Source: Cycas panzhihuaensis (Eukaryota; Cycadophyta). From it: DNA of 64,000 nt. A program made the translations under genes and the position numbers. Below are positions 59,240 to 64,000 of the stretch, one piece after another. Positions within the stretch are counted from its first letter, which is position 1, and each line of letters starts with the position of its first letter. Below the pieces are notes generated by a model. The model saw only the letters and a program-made list of their open reading frames with translations. It ran no database searches and was not told the origin of the DNA. The stretch lies in NCBI GenBank assembly GCA_023213395.1, contig CM041465.1, positions 14,694,001-14,758,000 of the forward strand, read 5' to 3'.

Positions 59240-59960
59240 GATGCCAAGAAGCCAGGCAACTATGGTGCATTAAATTCCCAAAATTAAATGCAAAAGGAAC
59301 CAAAAGTGACTTTAGAACTTTGTTGAGCAAGGCACAAAGGTGCTTTAAAGTCTTTGAAATCAGTGACAAATTGGATTGGCCATTGCACAACTTTTGTTTA
59401 AAGAAGCAGCCAGTATATGGTGGCAAGGCATGGAAAAAAAAGTGAAACAGAAGCTTTAGAAGGTGATCACCTCATGGAAACAAATTGTAACATTGATGAC
59501 AAAAGGTATTCTCCCTTTTGACAATGAAAATGAAGCCTTTAGGCAACCGGATTATCTTAAGAAAAATGGATATCTTCATAACTACAACCAAAAGATAAAG
59601 GCTCTATATTCCCATGCCCCATAAATGCTTATATAATTGCAAGGTCATCATTTTATCAAGGGTCATAGCCATATTGTTAAGCAAACAAAAGCCGTAGCCT
59701 GAGATAATTGAGAAAACCAATAACCAGGCCTTAAGTGTAGAAAGCATAGCAGATAGCTCTAGCAAGAAAAGAGAAGAGCCTATAACCAAATTCCATAAGC
59801 CAAATTATAGAAAGTCCTTCCACCATCCACCTCGCCCCAAATTCCAATGATGGCCAAAACTTCCATTAGAAACAAGACCTAATAGGGACAGAAGGCCAAG
59901 GGGGGAATTTTCAAGTCTGCCTCCAAGAGAAAAGATGATAGAATTCACACATGGATTGAA
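59240..59960 (+). pseudogene. gag: Ty3/gypsy gag relic
   Basis: The plus strand reads IKFPKLNAKGTKSDF and FEISDKLDWPL, then after a frameshift at about 59,385 LLFKEAASIWWQGMEKKV, followed by a TAG, then KQIVTLMTKGILPFDNENEAF and NYNQKIKALYSHAP. This is a gypsy gag core (the AxxWW motif is diagnostic), which would assemble the particle. A basic tail (59,815-59,930) follows, without a readable zinc knuckle. No protease or pol follows; the sequence passes into an LTR-like region. Confidence 0.78.
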
Positions 59961-59964
59961 GAAT

Positions 59965-60720
59965 GATTGATTGATTATTATGAGAGAGATGATCTCTTTA
60001 AATATACATCAAAGATTTATAACCACTATGTGTCCTAATAACATGTGTCAGACATTGTTGTGGTTATATTTGACACCTGTGCATTTGTTAGAGATAATGT
60101 ATAACGAAAATCAGACAAAACAGTGGATATTTTGTAGCACAACCATTCGGCATGCATTGGAGACAGAGAACGGATAAAACAGAGTACAGAACACAGTCTA
60201 TCCTGCTGCAGGAGCGGATGCTAAACGCAGGAACGGATAACGAACGTAAGGACGCACCAAGCAGAAAAATGAACAGTTGTGGCACAACAGAGGAACGAAG
60301 GATGGAACGTACATAATACGTGGACAGTTGTACGTGTTAAGAAACAAATTAGAGGTTAACAAAGTATGGTTAAGGATTGAAGAGGCGTCCGTTCGAAAAA
60401 ACGGATGGTTGCAACTGTTAGCCGCAACCGTTCTGTAACAGGGATGCACCATGTATTTAAACACATCCACTTGTTGGAATGGGTGTGAGAGCCGAGTAAG
60501 TGATTTTATTGGTACCTAATCTGGTACAGTTGATCAATCAGACCTGTATGGATTATATGTGATGTAATAATTGACTATTGCCTAATGGAATAATAGAGTT
60601 ACGTGGAAAAGCATGTGTACTCACTAAGGAATGCATGGTGAATGTATGTGTATAAGCTTTTCTATGGACTTATGTGACCTAACAAATGAAGATTATGTAT
60701 GTTGACCACATGCACACACC
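59965..60720 (+). repeat. Probable LTR or LTR fragment
   Basis: Lies between a gag relic and a second gag leader, has a TATA-like TATTTAAA at 60454-60461, and ends near CACATGCACACA. The partner LTR is not in the window, so edges and identity are uncertain. Confidence 0.4.
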
Positions 60721-61004
60721 CTGGACTACAGTGGAAACACTTGACGAGTGAAGGTCTTGTAGTGGAGAGCAAATTTTAAGTCAACATTGATTCTGCTACC
60801 TAAGTCCACTAACAAAGTGAAGAAAATCCGAAAAAATCCATGTGCAAAGGACAAGTCACCCCGGTAGTCACAGTAATGGTAGGCTCTAACTAAGCCTAGA
60901 CAACCAGGGGGACCTTCCAATGGCACCTAAACGGCTTTTGAAGGCGGAGGAGTCACAAACAAAACCTCAGGGGATCACAGAATGAAGTAGGCAAAGAGCT
61001 TTAA

Positions 61005-61412
61005 GATGGTCCCGAGAGCAAAAGCTAAGAAGAGTAAGGAGATTAAGTATGGACAAAAAAGAGGACCAAAGTGAATCAATGGAGGGATCTGAGGCAAGTG
61101 GAGCCCAAACCCCATGAGAAATAGAAAACAGAGGCCAAGGGGAGCCTATGACAATCACACTTGCTCTAGAGAAATATCACAACAAATAGAAAGATATCAA
61201 GGAGGAGGAGAAAGAAACAAACAACCCTGAGATGGAGCTAAGTTTGGACTCTACTCCGAAGGACCGAAGTGGCAACGAGGAAAGGGTGGAGGAAGGTCCC
61301 TAGGCAGGTTGGGAGAATCAGTTGATTAGACAGCTTTTAGAAGATCCACCAGAGGGAAGTGAGGATCAGTCATACCTAATAACAACTCCAGTTGCAGCGG
61401 AGATATCAGGAG
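61005..61412 (+). pseudogene. Gypsy-like gag N-terminal leader, cut by Cop4
   Basis: Plus-strand frames start with ATG at 61005 (basic, KAKKSKEIKYG) and at 61049. The latter continues to 61412 through three stops as an acidic, low-complexity stretch (KEEEKETNNPE, NQLIRQLLEDPPEGSEDQ). Such disordered segments precede the gag core of some plant gypsy elements. The frame is broken at 61412 by the Cop4 LTR. Confidence 0.4.
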
Positions 61413-61966
61413 TGTTAAACCTTATGTTTACATGTTAAAGTTAATGTACTTTTATTTTCATGTAATATATGCACTTTTTACTTTAGGAGTGACTTATCAC
61501 TTAAGTGATAAAGTGCACACCCACATTCTTTCTAGTGACACAACGTTGTCACTAAAGGGTCAAATGGACCCTCATGCACTTTTGCTCACATAAGAGCCCA
61601 AAAGGACACATGTCCAACATGCAAGGCATGTATCTTGGATGTTTGCCACTTGTCAAACATCCAAGGCCTTAGGTCTCTCATTCCACTCTATATAATGAGA
61701 CCTCTCCTCATTGTCTCACATAAGAGTTGGAGATGTATTGTTATGCTATCAGTTTGCTAATCAAATTGTTCATTCTTGGGAGGTTGGACCAATTCCAACT
61801 CCACATATTGGGTATCATTTTCTCTTGCTCCTTCATTCATGTTTTGTCTCTTTGCTTTCTCTTTGCCTTGAGTTTATTATACTTGTTTATATTTCTGCAA
61901 CTAGAACTAGAGTGATGCTAGTTTCTAGATCTAGGGACTGTTGAGGCCATCTAGCCTCTTTTCACA
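61413..61966 (+). repeat. Cop4 5' LTR
   Basis: Start and end are set by TG/CA and the adjoining PBS. A clear TATA box CTATATAA lies at 61688-61695. Confidence 0.82.
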
Positions 61967-61968
61967 TT

Positions 61969-61980
61969 TGGTATCAGAGC
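61969..61980 (+). promoter_or_regulatory. Cop4 primer-binding site (initiator tRNA-Met)
   Basis: TGGTATCAGAGC, two bases after the LTR. Confidence 0.94.
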
Positions 61981-62388
61981 AAGAGGAGACTAGTTCCCTC
62001 TGTTCTGTTTTTTTTGCCGCTGCTCAAGGAGTTCTTTGAAGAAAGCAACAAACCCTTGGTGATGACCTTCGCACTCCGAAGGCGATCCAAGGTTTGTCTG
62101 AAGGTTTTTTTTACAGGATCAAGCATTTTGGAGCTTTTTTTTTAAAGGTTGGAGCTGGGTTATATTCAGTTTTTTTTGGAAAATATTATTCCATTAACTC
62201 TCTTTTCAACCCAGTTTTGTCAAAATAAAATAAAAGAAGAGTCTGTGGATCCGGTTCTTTGTTCTAACTCACTGTACTCGACTGTCCAGCCTGTCAGTCT
62301 CATGGGCCCCCGGTCCTCGATTATCAGCTGTCCAAAGAATGCAGGGCCCCACCACTCGATCCGGTCGGTAGCTTCTGCTCGTCAAGCG

Positions 62389-62640
62389 TCCTCACTGTCC
62401 AGTTGTCCACTGTCCAGCAATCCTCACTGTCCAGCTGTTCATTGTCAATGATCCTCACTGTCCGGTACATTTCACTGTCGGTATCCACTATCAATGATCC
62501 TCACTATCCAATTTGTTCACCGCCCAATTGTCCCATCATCCAGCTGATCCTCAACATCCCACTGTTCACTGTCAAGCATCCCTTGCCAATGATCCTCATC
62601 CGGTGCCCACTTTGTCTATGTCCCCTCACTGCCCAGCCCG
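62389..62640 (+). repeat. Degenerate short repeats in Cop4 leader
   Basis: Words of the type TCCTCACTGTCCAGC and CAATGATCCTCA recur about ten times at irregular spacing; C/T-rich, no coding sense. Confidence 0.75.
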
Positions 62641-63739
62641 CCCAAATGGGCCTGATAGCCTCAAATTAGCCTAGTCAGGCCCCACACTCAGTCCTTAGTG
62701 TTCAAATTGCAAAAAATTTTCAAATTTCAGCCTATGTTTTGGCTCTTAAAAGTTTTAACACTTAGTTATTGTTTGAACAAGTGTTAATTAAGTGATTTTA
62801 AATGTTTTTTTTAATTAAAAAGTGATACTCATCACTAAATTTTAAAACACTTTTAAGGCACCTTGCATGGTGACCTATTGCCCTTAGTCTCAAAGAGGGC
62901 TCAAATACTTAATAAAAATCACTTTTTTTTTTTCGTTGGGACTAATTTAAAGTCCCAACACTTGGTGCTTGATGTCATTTTTCATGCAAGTGGCTCTCTT
63001 ACCCTCATTTGTTCAACATTAAAAGGAACCCACTTGTATCTTCATCACAAGTTTTGCATTACTTCTTTCAGTACTTAAGCTTTTTTTCAAAAAGTACCTT
63101 GCAAAACTTATTGTAATCAAGCATTTGGTTTCTTACTTGGATCAACATAGCACTACATTTTCATTAAAGTGCTCATTGTAAAAACACTACAAGTGTTCAT
63201 ATACATGTACTTACATTGCTTCCTCTTGAAGCCACTTTTTGTAAAGCTTAATCAAAGCATTTTCATAAGTACATTTTTCAAGCAAAAGAAACATAAGTTC
63301 ACTTTAAAATCTGCTAAAAAGTGACTTAAAATCATGGAGAGGCTCGAAAAGGTTCAAACCTTGCCTCTAAATTAACCTTAAGCTTGGTGCATTCCCTAGG
63401 GGACCAACCGACTGCAGTCGAAGGTAACGACAATTAAGGTTGCTTGAGGAAAGGAGGTTCGAAAAGGGTGTTATTGGGGTGAATCCTGTGAAAAGCATGG
63501 TACGTCCATGCAGATCAACCCTACCGCCTTGTCCTAGATTTAACTTGGCCAACATTTGGATCTCCTCAGAAGATCAAGTTGGACCAACTCCATAGCCTAG
63601 TCCTCCACCCTCATCATTCCATTCATTGTTGGATCTTCTAGTAAGATCGGGACTTGGTTTTGTTAGAAGGTGGAACTTAAGCGACTAAAGCTTTGAGTTT
63701 CCAAGTTATCGCTAGCTTCAAGTGTTTATAAACTGAAAC

Positions 63740-64000
63740 ATGGTCGCCATAAACATGTTAAATGCATGCACTATTCGGTTAACAGGACAAGATAATTATC
63801 AAGAATGGAAGAGACTCACTCAGAACTTGCTAATCATGAACGAATTTTGGAGTTATGTTTCTGAGAGATTACCTCGACCAAAGACTGCTACCAATGGAAA
63901 TATTCTTGTAACCCGATGATGCTTTGCTTTGTCGCTTGGGAAGCCAAAGATGAAATTGTTTGACATTCCTTCACATGATTGTTGATGTACATGTAGATCA
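63740..64000 (+). pseudogene. gag: Cop4 gag N-terminus, truncated by the window
   Basis: ATG 63740 opens MVAINMLNACTIRLTGQDN, followed by YQEWKRLTQNLLIMNEFW, the copia gag pattern of aromatic-x2-W-K and a short amphipathic helix. A TGA at 63917 interrupts the frame after 59 codons; the same frame continues (LSLGKPKMKLFDIPSHD) to a further stop near the edge. The protein would be the particle-forming gag. Too short for common ORF cut-offs. Confidence 0.75.

Larger units (their letters stand above)
61413..64000 (+). mobile_element. Cop4: Ty1/copia 5' portion, continues past the window
   Basis: 5' LTR 61413-61966 (TGTTAAACC...TTTTCACA, 554 bp), PBS 61969-61980, a leader of about 1.75 kb and a gag start at 63740. 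Five bases left of the LTR (aggag) are the expected TSD, to be matched beyond the right edge. Confidence 0.87.

Overview
This window looks like intergenic DNA from a seed plant with a large, repeat-rich genome. The base composition is AT-rich, almost every kilobase belongs to an LTR retrotransposon, most primer-binding sites match plant initiator tRNA-Met (TGGTATCAGAGC), and a probable spliced plant exon sits near the right end. A gymnosperm is a reasonable guess from the old, undeleted, deeply nested elements, but that is inference. I see no rRNA, tRNA or CRISPR features and no complete host gene.

Most of the window (1 to about 47,935) can be read as one nest of insertions. The outermost element, GyB, is a Ty3/gypsy derivative: gag-protease relics at 23767-24408, then 46993-47307, then its 3' LTR at 47308-47935. 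GyB is interrupted twice. On the left, a sister copy, GyA (about 17,250-23,766), lies in its gag. GyA is interrupted in its LTR by LARD1 (19180-23314, target-site duplication (TSD) aataa) and on its left side by the minus-strand copia Cop3. Cop3 gag is cut by minus-strand copia Cop2 (7536-14320). Cop2 is cut in its pol by plus-strand copia Cop1 (<1-7535), and just upstream of its gag ATG by a small LTR element, BRX (9237-12087, TSD aagag). On the right, GyB holds Gy1 (24409-46992, TSD ctaac), an autonomous-type Ty3/gypsy element. The Gy1 integrase is split by BigLTR (30723-43816, TSD ctatc), an element with 3.2-kb LTRs. The 3' LTR of BigLTR contains a TRIM and a TR-GAG element inside one shared TSD (ctagg).

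The most interesting element is BRX. Its LTRs, PBS and PPT enclose about 1.4 kb of intronless host-like coding sequence with two BRCT domains instead of gag-pol. This looks like retro-capture of a DNA-damage-response gene. BigLTR carries a plant-mobile-domain-like frame plus coiled-coil segments and no recognisable pol.

Right of the nest, 47.9-50.3 kb is unassigned. LARD2 (50306-56560) follows, interrupted by LARD3 (52738-56405, TSD catat, LTRs about 3% diverged by eye, the youngest insertion here). A likely terminal exon and 3' UTR of a host gene lies on the minus strand near 56.95-57.31 kb. Next come a gypsy gag relic (59.24-59.96 kb), an LTR-like segment and a second gypsy gag leader (60.0-61.4 kb). 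That leader is interrupted by Cop4, a copia element whose 5' LTR, PBS, leader and gag start run off the right edge.

Nearly all pol genes are dead. Many lesions are D-to-N changes or new stop codons, as expected from C-to-T decay of methylated DNA. LTR divergences quoted are counts by eye on rough alignments.
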